A stretch of DNA of 64,000 nucleotides, from the NCBI RefSeq assembly GCF_900602065.1, contig NZ_UWFN01000209.1, forward strand, positions 1-64,000, given 5' to 3'. How positions within the stretch are numbered: the first letter of the stretch is position 1; every line of letters begins with the position of its first letter. The translations under genes and the position numbers were made by a program. This document shows, piece by piece, positions 1 to 8,976 of this stretch. The notes under the pieces were generated by a model. That model ran no database searches and was not told where the DNA came from. It saw only the letters and a list, made by a program, of their open reading frames with translations. The stretch is from Pseudomonas viridiflava (GTDB lineage Bacteria; Pseudomonadota; Gammaproteobacteria; Pseudomonadales; Pseudomonadaceae).

Positions 1-3000
1 GACTTCACCCTGGGTTCAACCCTGGAAAACATCACCCTGACCGGCAGCAGCGCAATCAATGCCACCGGCAACGCATTGGCCAACATCCTTGACGGTTCGC
101 AAAACACTGCAGCCAACGTCTTGAGCGGCGGCAAAGGTAACGACATTTACATCGTCGGTGCGGGCGATACCGTGGTCGAAACACTGGCAGTCGACGGCAT
201 TGATCTGGTCAGGTCCTCGGTCGATTTCGAACTGGGCGACAACATCGAAAACCTGACGCTGACCGGTAGCAGCAACCTCGATGGCACCGGCAACAGCCTG
301 GCCAATATCATCACCGGCAACGACGCCAATAACATCCTTAACGGCCTGGGCGGTGCCGATACCTTGATCGGCGGCAAGGGCGATGACACCTATGTAGTGC
401 AATTGACGGCCACCAATACCCTGCAAGACACCGTCACCGAACTGGCAGGCCAAGGCACCGATACCTTGCAGGTGACCGGCGGAACCGGCGGCCGCGCAGC
501 GGTCACCCTCGCGTTGGCGGCAACGCTTGAAAATCTCGACGCCAGCCAGACCGAAGCCCTGCTCAACCTGACCGGCAACGCCTCCAATAACATCCTGACC
601 GGCAACGCCGGGGCCAACGTTCTCAACGGTGGGCTGGGCGCTGACACCCTGATTGGCGGCCAGGGCAATGACATTTACGTCATCGATAACACACTAGACG
701 TCATCACCGAAGACAGCCTTGCCGGGACCGACACCGTCAACGTCGCCATCGCCACGGCTGGCTCGTCTTACACGCTGGGTGAAAACCTCGAAAACGCGAC
801 ACTGACCAACGCCGTAGCCTTCAACCTGACGGGCAATGAACTGGATAACATCCTGATCGGCAACGCCGCCGCCAACCGTATCGACGGGGGCGCCGGTGCC
901 GATCTCATGAACGGTGGCGCGGGTAACGACACCTACGTGGTGGACGATATCGCTGACCAGATCATCGATACCGCCGGGATCGACACCGTCGAGAGCAGCG
1001 TAGATTTCACCCTGGGTTCAACCCTGGAAAACATCACCCTGACCGGCAGCAACGCAATCAATGCCACCGGCAACGCATTGGCCAACACCCTCGACGGTTC
1101 GCAAAACACTGCAGCCAACGTGTTGAGCGGCGGCAAAGGTAACGACATTTACATCGTCGGTGCAGGCGATACCGTGGTCGAAACCCTGGCAGTCGACGGC
1201 ATTGATCTGGTCAGGTCCTCGGTCGATTTCGAACTGGGCGACAACATCGAAAACCTGACGCTGCTGGGTAACGCCAACGTCGAAGCCAAAGGTAATGATC
1301 TAGCTAATATCCTCATTGGCAACGATGGCAACAACAGACTGGATGGTCTGGAGGGCATCGACACGTTAATCGGTGGCAAAGGCGATGACACCTACGCTGT
1401 GGATTTGACCGCGACCAATGCGCTGCAAGACAAAATCACTGAACTGGCGAGTGAAGGTAACGATACTCTGGAGTTGTTTGGCGGAGTCTCAGGCCGAGCG
1501 GCTGTCACCCTGACGCTCGCAGCGAATCTGGAAAACCTGGATGCGCACAATACTGAGCCAGGCGTGCTGCTCAATCTGACCGGCAATGCGGTAGCCAACG
1601 TTATTACCGGCAACAGTTCAGCCAACATTCTGGACGGCGGCCTGGGCACCGACACCCTGATCGGCGGGGACGGTGACGACATCTATGTTGTCGATGAGAA
1701 CGCAGATCTCATCGTTGAGAGCGACAGCGGTGGTATCGACACTGTCCGCTCCACAGCGGCCAAATACCGGATGGCGGATAACCTTGAAAATCTGGTACTG
1801 ATCGGGACCGGCAATATAAAAGCCCAGGGCAATGAACTGGCCAACCACATGACCGGCAACAGCGGCAATAACTTCCTGGATGGCTTCGCCGGCGCCGATA
1901 CCTATGAGGGCGGCAAAGGTGATGACGGCTATGTGATCGAGTTGACCGATAACAATCAGGTTATCGACGTGATCATCGAGAAAGCCGGCGAAGGACGGGA
2001 TTTTGTCGAGATCTGGGGCGGTGATTCGAGCATGGGCGTGGTCAACATTACCCTCGCCGCCAACCTGGAAGACGCTGACGCGAGCTTCTCCGAGAGTGGC
2101 GTGCAGATCAATATCACCGGTAATGCGCTGGCCAACGACATCATCGGCAACGACGCAAACAACATTCTTGACGGTGGAGCCGGTGCCGACACACTGGCTG
2201 GCGGCGCGGGCGACGACACTTACATCGTGGACAACGCGGCCGACATCGTCACCGAGTTGCTGGATAAAGGGACCGATACGGTCAACGTCGCAATCACTAC
2301 CGTAGGCGGTACTTACAAACTGGGCAATAACATTGAGAATGCAGCGCTGAACAATACTATTGCATTCAATCTGACCGGTAACGCCCTGGGTAACGTACTG
2401 ACGGGCAACAACGCGGCCAACATCCTGGATGGCGGTCTGGGCACCGACACCCTGATCGGCGGCAATGGCAACGACACGTACATCGTCGATGAGAACGCAG
2501 ACATCATCATTGAGAGCGCCAACGGTGGTATCGACACTGTCCGCTCCACAGCGGCCAAATACCGGATGGCGGATAACCTCGAAAATCTGGTACTTATCGG
2601 GACCGGCAATATAAAAGCCCAAGGTAATGATCTGGCCAACCACATGACCGGCAACAGTGGCAATAACTTCCTGGACGGCTTCGCGGGGGCCGATACCTAT
2701 GAAGGCGGCAAAGGTGATGACGGTTACGTGATCGAGCTGAACGATAATAACCAGGTCATCGACGTCATCATCGAGAAAGCCGGCGAAGGGCAGGATTTTG
2801 TCGAAATCTGGGGCGGTGATTCGAGCAAGGGCGCGGTCAACATTACCCTCGCCGCCAACCTGGAAGACGCTGACGCGAGCTTCTCCGAGAGCGGCGTGCA
2901 GATCAATATCACCGGTAATGCGCTGGCCAACAACATTATCGGCAACGACGCAAACAACATTCTTGATGGTGGTGCCGGTGCCGACACACTGGCTGGTGGC

Positions 3001-3516
3001 GCGGGCAACGACACCTACATTGTGGACAGCGCGGCCGACAGCGTCACCGAACTGGCGGATGAAGGGACCGATACAGTAAATGTGGCGATTACTACAGCAG
3101 GAGGGACTTACACCCTCGGCGCCAACGTTGAAAATGCAACGCTGACCAACACAGTCGCCTTCAATCTGGTCGGTAACGCTCTGGACAACATACTGACTGG
3201 CAATAACGCCGCCAACGTGCTGACGGGTGGACTGGGCAGCGATACGTTTGTATTCAATCTCACCCAATTGGGTAATACCAATACGACGCGGGACACAATC
3301 ACTGACTTCCAGTCGGGGACGGACCGCATCGACCTGACGCAGTTGGGAGACTTCACACTGATCGCAAGCGATGCCGCGTTCACCGGAGCCGGACAGTTGA
3401 AGCTGACTGACGGGATTTTATACGGCACTACGGACGCGGGATCAGCCGCTGACTTTTCGATCAAACTCACGGGCGTGAATGCCCTGTCTCAGAGTGACTT
3501 CATTTCAGTAGCCTGA
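1..3516 (+). CDS. RTX-type calcium-binding repeat protein, C-terminal part (5' end outside window)
   Basis: The reading frame is open from base 1 and ends at TGA 3514-3516, so this is the C-terminal ~1171 residues of a larger protein. It is built of repeated blocks carrying glycine/aspartate motifs such as GGKGNDIYIV, GGKGDDTYVV and GGAGNDTYIVD, which resemble the Ca-binding RTX nonapeptide. These alternate with ENLTLTG.. GN.LAN.ITGN segments. Two long internal duplications are visible in the DNA: 1-260 matches 1003-1262, and 1621-2330 matches 2416-3125. The last ~100 residues (GGLGSDTFVFN, then ITDFQSGTDRIDL, ending DFISVA) match the usual C-terminal module of serralysin-type type I secretion substrates. 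No catalytic domain is present in the visible part. The gene converges on a type I secretion operon, so secretion by that machine is likely but inferred. It may be an adhesin, a toxin or an enzyme with its N-terminus outside the window. Confidence 0.9.
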   Translation, partial: DFTLGSTLENITLTGSSAINATGNALANILDGSQNTAANVLSGGKGNDIYIVGAGDTVVETLAVDGIDLVRSSVDFELGDNIENLTLTGSSNLDGTGNSLANIITGNDANNILNGLGGADTLIGGKGDDTYVVQLTATNTLQDTVTELAGQGTDTLQVTGGTGGRAAVTLALAATLENLDASQTEALLNLTGNASNNILTGNAGANVLNGGLGADTLIGGQGNDIYVIDNTLDVITEDSLAGTDTVNVAIATAGSSYTLGENLENATLTNAVAFNLTGNELDNILIGNAAANRIDGGAGADLMNGGAGNDTYVVDDIADQIIDTAGIDTVESSVDFTLGSTLENITLTGSNAINATGNALANTLDGSQNTAANVLSGGKGNDIYIVGAGDTVVETLAVDGIDLVRSSVDFELGDNIENLTLLGNANVEAKGNDLANILIGNDGNNRLDGLEGIDTLIGGKGDDTYAVDLTATNALQDKITELASEGNDTLELFGGVSGRAAVTLTLAANLENLDAHNTEPGVLLNLTGNAVANVITGNSSANILDGGLGTDTLIGGDGDDIYVVDENADLIVESDSGGIDTVRSTAAKYRMADNLENLVLIGTGNIKAQGNELANHMTGNSGNNFLDGFAGADTYEGGKGDDGYVIELTDNNQVIDVIIEKAGEGRDFVEIWGGDSSMGVVNITLAANLEDADASFSESGVQINITGNALANDIIGNDANNILDGGAGADTLAGGAGDDTYIVDNAADIVTELLDKGTDTVNVAITTVGGTYKLGNNIENAALNNTIAFNLTGNALGNVLTGNNAANILDGGLGTDTLIGGNGNDTYIVDENADIIIESANGGIDTVRSTAAKYRMADNLENLVLIGTGNIKAQGNDLANHMTGNSGNNFLDGFAGADTYEGGKGDDGYVIELNDNNQVIDVIIEKAGEGQDFVEIWGGDSSKGAVNITLAANLEDADASFSESGVQINITGNALANNIIGNDANNILDGGAGADTLAGGAGNDTYIVDSAADSVTELADEGTDTVNVAITTAGGTYTLGANVENATLTNTVAFNLVGNALDNILTGNNAANVLTGGLGSDTFVFNLTQLGNTNTTRDTITDFQSGTDRIDLTQLGDFTLIASDAAFTGAGQLKLTDGILYGTTDAGSAADFSIKLTGVNALSQSDFISVA

Positions 3517-3529
3517 TTGCTGAACAGAG

Positions 3530-3568
3530 AGCCCCGGGAGTCAGTTTTCTGGTCTGCCGGGGCTTTTG
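3530..3568. terminator. Intrinsic terminator between the RTX gene and the secretion operon
   Basis: An 8-bp GC-rich stem (AGCCCCGG / CCGGGGCT) at 3530-3537 and 3557-3564 is followed by TTTT. It lies 13 bases after the RTX stop codon and 13 bases before the end of the convergent TolC-like gene, so it probably ends the RTX transcript. Confidence 0.75.
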
Positions 3569-3580
3569 CTTTTGGGGTGG

Positions 3581-4912
3581 TTAAAGCGGAACAACCAGCC
3601 AATCGTTCGCCCGGCGAATGTCTGCTTCGCCCAGTCGACCGCTCCAGCGGTGCAGTACCAGCATGCTGGTGACGAACTTGTATTGGGACTGATAGAGATC
3701 GCGTCTCGCGCGGAATTCATTGCGGATGCTGTCCAGTACATCGGTCGCGTTTTTCACGCTGTACTGGTAAGCCTTTTCAGTGGCCTGGCGGGATTTCTCG
3801 GCAGATTCCAATGCCCTGCGCGTGGCCTTGATCCGGCTGAGCCCAGCGGCCATGCCGATATAAGCGGTGCGGGTTTCCTTGACGACCTGACGACGCAGCG
3901 CTTCGAGGTCCTGCTGAGCAGCTTCCTTGTCACCCTCAAAGGCTGCGACGCGAGCGCTGGTGGCGCCTCCGCTGTAAAGCGGAATCTGTAAATCCAGGGA
4001 AGCGATGTAATTATCCGATCGCGGCGTCAACGAGCCCTCATAGCCAATGTCGCTGCGTTGCCCGCTCAGGTTCAAACCCAGGCGTGGAAGATGCCCTGCC
4101 TTGGCTTCGCTGATGGCTGCTTCGGCGGCATTGATACTGTGCTCCCGGGCATGGAGTGCCGGGTTATTCTCCAGTGCGGTCTGCACCCAATACGCCTCGG
4201 TTTGCGCAGGCAAACTGAACGCCGGGTTTTCTGCAATCCGCTTGAACGGCTCGCGGACATCACGGCCTATCAGCTCAGAGATCGCTTCCCGGGTGATCGC
4301 GACCTTGTTGAGCGCATCGATTTCATCAGCCTCCAGCGTATCGACCCGGGCCGCAATATCGAGCTTGTCGGTGATGGTCACCATCTGATCGGCGTACAGG
4401 CGCTCTGCCCGCTTGAGGTTGTGACGGGTTGCTTGCAGTTCGCTGCGCACCAGAGACAGCTCATCCTCGGCAGCCAGCACCGCAAAATAGCGCTCGGACA
4501 AGTCAATGCTGGCTTGAACCCGTGCATCTTCTGATTCGAACTGGCTTTGCTCGGCCAACTCGGAAAATTTCAGGTAACTGCGCCAGCTCTGCGGATCGTA
4601 AATCTTCTGGTTTAGAGCCAGTGCCGCACGCTTACCGTTGTACTCGGTGCGGCTGAGGTCATCATCCCGGCGGCTGCGATTCACACTGCCGGTGGCGTTC
4701 AACTGCGGAAGCAGTTGACCAAAGGCTTCGCGCTTGCGGCCTTCTCCACTTCTGATCCGGGCCTGCGCCCTGAGAATCCGGGGGTCGGCACTATGTGCCT
4801 CTTGCTGCAATTGCCAGAGGTCGACATATTGGCTGTCGGCCACATCTGGCGCCTGGCCGAAAGCCAGAGCCGTGAACGACAGCCCGAAACCGATCGCGAT
4901 CAAGCGTTTCAT
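3581..4912 (-). CDS. TolC-family outer membrane channel of a type I secretion system (AprF-like)
   Basis: A 443-residue TolC-family protein with an N-terminal signal peptide (MKRLIAIGFGLSFTALAFGQ). It has two repeats of long coiled-coil helices separated by beta-strand segments, as in TolC/AprF/PrtF. It should form the trimeric outer membrane channel of a type I secretion machine. It is the third gene of a tight operon: its ATG lies 2 bases after the stop of the membrane fusion gene. The AprF assignment rests on the gene order ABC-MFP-OMP and the adjacent RTX substrate. Specific sequence similarity to AprF could not be measured. Confidence 0.88.
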   Translation of the reverse strand: MKRLIAIGFGLSFTALAFGQAPDVADSQYVDLWQLQQEAHSADPRILRAQARIRSGEGRKREAFGQLLPQLNATGSVNRSRRDDDLSRTEYNGKRAALALNQKIYDPQSWRSYLKFSELAEQSQFESEDARVQASIDLSERYFAVLAAEDELSLVRSELQATRHNLKRAERLYADQMVTITDKLDIAARVDTLEADEIDALNKVAITREAISELIGRDVREPFKRIAENPAFSLPAQTEAYWVQTALENNPALHAREHSINAAEAAISEAKAGHLPRLGLNLSGQRSDIGYEGSLTPRSDNYIASLDLQIPLYSGGATSARVAAFEGDKEAAQQDLEALRRQVVKETRTAYIGMAAGLSRIKATRRALESAEKSRQATEKAYQYSVKNATDVLDSIRNEFRARRDLYQSQYKFVTSMLVLHRWSGRLGEADIRRANDWLVVPL

Positions 4913-4914
4913 AC

Positions 4915-6249
4915 TCAGTCCTCGATCAACGAGCGGGCAAACGCATTGGTCGCAGGCTGCATCAAGTATTGCAGCAAAGTCCGCGAGCCCGTGTTGATCA
5001 AGACTTCAGCAGGCATACCTGGCACCAACGCCAGATCACCCAGATTTTTGCGACCCTGATCGGTCACCGCCACACGGGCCAGGTAATAGGCAGCGCCGTT
5101 GTCTTTGTTGATCAACCGGTCGGCGGAAATTTGCACCAACCGCCCCTCGATAACCGGCGTGGTACTGCTTTTGAAAGCACTGAAACGGATATCCACCAGT
5201 TTGCCCAGAGCAATACGGTCGATATCCATTGGCGACACCTGAGCCTCGACAATCAACTCTTCGCTGGCTGGCACGATATCAAGCAATGGCGTGCCCGGAC
5301 TGATGACACCGCCGAGGGTATGGACGGCCATGCCCATGACCATGCCCGACTCGGGCGCCAGAATTTCAGTGCGTTGCGCGCGGTCCTGCACGGTGGCGAG
5401 ACGTTCACGCAAGTCGTATACCTTGGTTCGCGTTTCCCCCAACTGCTCGGCCACCTCGGAGGCAAAGGTTTTTCTCAGTTGCAGAATCTTCAGCTGTGCC
5501 TCACCTATCTGCACCCGGGCCCGGGCGCTGTCAGACTGATGTTCGGCGACTTCGGCCTGGAGCCGCGAAAGGCTGCGTTCCTGCTCCCGCAAACGCTGTT
5601 TGTCGACATAACCGTCAGCGAGCAGCGCCCGCAAATCCACGATCTCGTCCTGATAGGATTTCGCCAGCGTCTGCTTGCTGGCGATGATTGCGGTATAGCC
5701 CCGAACTTGCTGCTCAATCTGGCCAATCGATTTTTCCAGCAGACCCACCTCGCCCAGCAAGGAATTACGACGAGCCTGGAAAATCCGCGACTCGCTCTCA
5801 TGAGCTTCCCGCACCCGTGGATCATTGGCGCTCAGCCCCCGTACGGCAACCGGTTCAGACAGCCCGTCGCGCTCGGCGACCAGCCGCGCTTCCAGCTCAA
5901 GAGCTGCAATCAACTGGCTGCGCATCATCTCCATTTCGGAGCGGGCCTGGGTATTGTCCAGTACCAGCAGCACATCACCGGCTTTTACCTGATCCCCGTC
6001 ATGCACGCGAAGCTCGCGCACGATTCCCCCCTCAAGGTGCTGTACGGTTTTGCGGTAGCTCTTGACGGTCACGACACCTGGCGCCAATGCCGCGCTTCCC
6101 AGAGGAGCGAAGGTTGCCCAGCCGCCGAAGAGGCCGAAGGTGACCAGCAGAATGAGGTAGCCGATGCGTCGGGTCGGGCGATCATCGACCGGTAACCCGG
6201 GTAATTGGGCAGGAGCCTGGATGAGGTTTTGCATAGATGGGTTCATCAC
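4915..6249 (-). CDS. HlyD-family membrane fusion protein of type I secretion (AprE-like)
   Basis: A 444-residue periplasmic adaptor. A short cytoplasmic N-terminus is followed by one membrane helix near residues 30-50 (IGYLILLVTFGLFGGWATF). The biotinyl-lipoyl half motif follows (VQHLEGGIVRELRVHDGDQV), then a long coiled-coil hairpin (~residues 95-290) and the C-terminal beta-barrel domain. It links the inner membrane ABC transporter to the TolC-like channel. The coding region starts GTG-ATG, so translation could begin at 6249 or 6246. It lies 3 bases downstream of the ABC gene and 2 bases upstream of the TolC-like gene, which indicates translational coupling. Confidence 0.9.
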   Translation of the reverse strand: MMNPSMQNLIQAPAQLPGLPVDDRPTRRIGYLILLVTFGLFGGWATFAPLGSAALAPGVVTVKSYRKTVQHLEGGIVRELRVHDGDQVKAGDVLLVLDNTQARSEMEMMRSQLIAALELEARLVAERDGLSEPVAVRGLSANDPRVREAHESESRIFQARRNSLLGEVGLLEKSIGQIEQQVRGYTAIIASKQTLAKSYQDEIVDLRALLADGYVDKQRLREQERSLSRLQAEVAEHQSDSARARVQIGEAQLKILQLRKTFASEVAEQLGETRTKVYDLRERLATVQDRAQRTEILAPESGMVMGMAVHTLGGVISPGTPLLDIVPASEELIVEAQVSPMDIDRIALGKLVDIRFSAFKSSTTPVIEGRLVQISADRLINKDNGAAYYLARVAVTDQGRKNLGDLALVPGMPAEVLINTGSRTLLQYLMQPATNAFARSLIED

Positions 6250-6252
6250 GTC

Positions 6253-7968
6253 TCAAGGCCTGGCCGGAATGGATTGCGGAGCAGCCTGCGCACCGCCTTG
6301 CAGATGAGCCAGAACCTTGTCACGTGGACCGTAGAGGCTCAGCTCGCCCTGATTGAGTACCAGCAGTTTGTCGACATTGGCCAGCACACCGGATCGATGG
6401 GTGATGACGAACACGGTCGCCCCGCTCTGCTTGAGTTTTTGCAACGCTTCGGCAAGCATTCGCTCGCCAGCGTCATCAAGGTTGGAGTTAGGTTCGTCGA
6501 GCACCACCAGGCGCGGCGCGCCATAAAGGGCACGTGCCAGCCCGACACGTTGACGCTGCCCGCCTGATAAGCCACCCCCGTTGGCACCGATGACGGTGTC
6601 GTAGCCTTCAGGCAACTGCAAGATCAGTTCGTGTACACCGGCCATCCGTGCAGCAGCAACGACTGCGCTGGCATCAACATCACCAAATCGGGCAATGTTT
6701 TCGCTGATCGTGCCTTCGAACAGTTCGATATCCTGAGGTAAATAGCCGATGTGCTGGCCCAACTCTTCACGTCGCCATTGTGTGATGTCCGCGCCATCCA
6801 GGCGCACTGTGCCCTGCAGACTTGGCCAGACACCCAGTAACGCCCGGGCCAGTGTAGATTTGCCAGCGCCACTGGGACCGATGACCCCCACAGTCTCACC
6901 CGCCGCCACATGAAAGTTCAGCCCGCGGATGATCGGCTTGCGGCTGTCGGGAGACCCCGCTGAAAGATTGCTAACGCTGATCGTGCCTTCAGGAGCTGGC
7001 AGCGACATGCGCTCAGGTTCTGCGGCGATTTTACGCAACAGGTCCTGAAGACGAGCGTATTGCGCACGTGCACCGATGAAGCCCTTCCAGACACCGATCA
7101 ACTGGTCGATGGGCGCCAGTGCACGTCCCAGCAGAATGGATCCCGCGATCATCAAACCAGAAGATATTTCGTGTTTGATGGTCAAGTAGGCGCCAAGGCC
7201 CAGCACCAGCGACTGCACGACCTGGCGGAATGTCTTCGAGACCGCTGCGATAGCACCGGCGCGGTCACTGGCCAGGCTTTGCAAAACCAGAACCTTGTGG
7301 GTGCGGGCTTTCCAGCGATTGCGCAGTTGCCCAAGCATGCCCATAGACTCGACCACTTCGGCATTACGCAGGCTTTTATTGGTAAAAGACGTTGCCGCCA
7401 TTTGCTCGCGATTGGCAGCGTGCAATGGTGCCTGAGTGAGTTTCTCATTGAGGTACGCCAATGCCCCGAGCAGCAAGGCGCTAATCACCCCCATCCATCC
7501 ATACCAAGGGTGGAAAATGAACATGACTGCCAGATAGATCGGAATCCACGGCGTGTCAAAGAAGGCGAACAACCCGTTGCCCGTCAGAAACTGACGCAGG
7601 CCACTCAGGTCACTCAGCGGCTGGGCCGAAGCATTCATACCGCCTGAGTTCAGCGCCTGCTTGAAACTGGCGTCAAAAAGTCGTTGCCCCAGCAGCGCCT
7701 CCAGCCGCGTACTGATACGCACCATGACGCGTGAACGTACCCATTCCAGTCCACCGACGGTGGCCATCAGCAAAAGCATGATGAGCGTCAGCATCACCAA
7801 CGTGGACACACTGCCGCTGCCCACTGCCCGGTCGTAAACCTGCAGCATGTAAAAAGACGGCACCAGCATCAGCAGGTTGACGAAAAAACTGAAAAAACCG
7901 ACTGATAAAAAACTGCCCTTGCATAGGGCAAGGGCCTGCTCAAGTTCAGTCTTGGGAAGGGCTGGCAT
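6253..7968 (-). CDS. Type I secretion ABC transporter, permease-ATPase fusion (AprD/PrtD-like)
   Basis: About 571 residues. The N-terminal half has six predicted membrane helices (first near residues 22-46). The C-terminal half is an ABC ATPase with Walker A GPSGAGKST near residue 365, signature [15 protein letters not shown] near 470, Walker B LVVLDEP near 490 and an H-loop ITHR. There is no N-terminal C39-like domain, consistent with the PrtD/AprD subtype that exports RTX proteases and lipases. The ATG at 7968 is chosen because AGGT lies about 7 bases upstream. A GTG two codons earlier (7974) is possible. It is the first gene of the secretion operon, and the convergent RTX protein is the probable substrate. 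Confidence 0.92.
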   Translation of the reverse strand: MPALPKTELEQALALCKGSFLSVGFFSFFVNLLMLVPSFYMLQVYDRAVGSGSVSTLVMLTLIMLLLMATVGGLEWVRSRVMVRISTRLEALLGQRLFDASFKQALNSGGMNASAQPLSDLSGLRQFLTGNGLFAFFDTPWIPIYLAVMFIFHPWYGWMGVISALLLGALAYLNEKLTQAPLHAANREQMAATSFTNKSLRNAEVVESMGMLGQLRNRWKARTHKVLVLQSLASDRAGAIAAVSKTFRQVVQSLVLGLGAYLTIKHEISSGLMIAGSILLGRALAPIDQLIGVWKGFIGARAQYARLQDLLRKIAAEPERMSLPAPEGTISVSNLSAGSPDSRKPIIRGLNFHVAAGETVGVIGPSGAGKSTLARALLGVWPSLQGTVRLDGADITQWRREELGQHIGYLPQDIELFEGTISENIARFGDVDASAVVAAARMAGVHELILQLPEGYDTVIGANGGGLSGGQRQRVGLARALYGAPRLVVLDEPNSNLDDAGERMLAEALQKLKQSGATVFVITHRSGVLANVDKLLVLNQGELSLYGPRDKVLAHLQGGAQAAPQSIPARP

Positions 7969-8325
7969 GGTCACTACCTGAGACCCGCGCGTGCGAATCC
8001 AAAAATTGTTTGTAAAGACCCTTTAGTGCCTGATGTTGTCAGGCACGAACAGGCAAAGCCCGGTTATGCTTTTTCGGCAAACGGGATAAAACCATGAATA
8101 ACAAAGAGAAAAGAACCTTCAGCCCGAGCCAGGCAAATGAGTATGTATCTGGATCAAAGGACGCTGTACATTTTGCGCCCCGATCCGGCCTGGAAAAACG
8201 GCGACTGAAGACGGTTTCGCGACGGCATTGTAAGGGTAAAACCAAAACCCGGCCATGGTCTTCAGACGCTTCGAAAGCCTTTCAGTTGCACTCGACACGC
8301 TCATATATCCTGAGCACAAACTTAT
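7969..8325. other. Intergenic region with an inverted repeat upstream of the secretion operon
   Basis: No convincing gene is present in these ~360 bases. A perfect 8-bp inverted repeat with a 5-base loop lies at 8026-8046 (GTGCCTGA..TCAGGCAC), about 60 bases upstream of the ABC transporter start. It has no T tract, so a regulator site or an mRNA 5' hairpin is more likely than a terminator. Small overlapping ORFs on both strands here look like chance frames. Confidence 0.45.
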
Positions 8326-8919
8326 TCAAACCCCTGCGCTCAACTCGCCACGTCGTGCTTCCTGACTCAACAAATCCCGCCGCCAGGCGCGATAGCCGTA
8401 GAATGCCAGCACCACAAATCCGGCGTACAAACCGGCAGTGAGGTCCAGATCCCGATGCAGGTACATACCGACGTAGACGCAGTCGAGGACGATCCACAAC
8501 CACCAGCTGGCCACGTACTTGCGGGCTGCCCAGACACTGGCAACCAGGCTGAAAGCTGTCAGCGAAGCGTCCAGCCACGGCACGACTGCGTCGGTAAAAT
8601 GCGCCATCAGACTCCCGAGAAGCACGGCTGCCAGCGCTCCGACGATCAGATTCAACACAGCTGTGTTCAGCGGCAGACGTGCCACGTGCACCTTGCCATC
8701 GTCCAGCCCACCCTGACTCCAGCACCACCAGCCGTAGCCCTGAAGAAAGGCAAAAATCACCTGCAGCAGCATGTCCGAATAAAGCTTTGCGTCGTAAAAA
8801 ATCCACGCATACAACAACACCGCCACCACACTGACTGGCCAGCACCAGCGAATGCGCTGGGTGGTGAGCCACACACCGATGATGTTGATGACCACCGCAA
8901 TGATTTCCAGCGTTGACAT
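8326..8919 (-). CDS. pnuC: PnuC-family vitamin transporter (nicotinamide riboside type)
   Basis: A 197-residue integral membrane protein of the PnuC family. Hydrophobic segments run through nearly the whole length, with family-type features: an N-terminal IIAVVINIIGVWL helix, aromatic WCW and WWCW segments, and a closing region ending RAWRRDL. PnuC proteins are facilitated importers of nicotinamide riboside; close relatives carry riboflavin (PnuX) or thiamine (PnuT). A GAGGGG ribosome site precedes the ATG. It is the last gene of a three-gene operon behind a TonB receptor and an e(P4)-type acid phosphatase. That context points to uptake of a dephosphorylated vitamin or nucleoside. The exact substrate cannot be fixed from sequence. 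Confidence 0.85.
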   Translation of the reverse strand: MSTLEIIAVVINIIGVWLTTQRIRWCWPVSVVAVLLYAWIFYDAKLYSDMLLQVIFAFLQGYGWWCWSQGGLDDGKVHVARLPLNTAVLNLIVGALAAVLLGSLMAHFTDAVVPWLDASLTAFSLVASVWAARKYVASWWLWIVLDCVYVGMYLHRDLDLTAGLYAGFVVLAFYGYRAWRRDLLSQEARRGELSAGV

Positions 8920-8976
8920 GGTTTGCCCCTCGGTCCACTGGCGCCGGGCGCCACCCTGGACAGCCTTGGCTGTGAG

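Noticed and set aside
1618..3267. Minus-strand frame of 549 codons inside the RTX gene
   Set aside because: It is the antisense shadow of a GC-rich repeat region; the plus-strand protein has clear RTX repeats and a secretion-signal C-terminus.
8094..8441. Plus-strand frame of 115 codons upstream of pnuC
   Set aside because: It overlaps the pnuC coding sequence on the other strand, is rich in Arg/Ser/Lys without a recognisable domain, and has no strong ribosome site.
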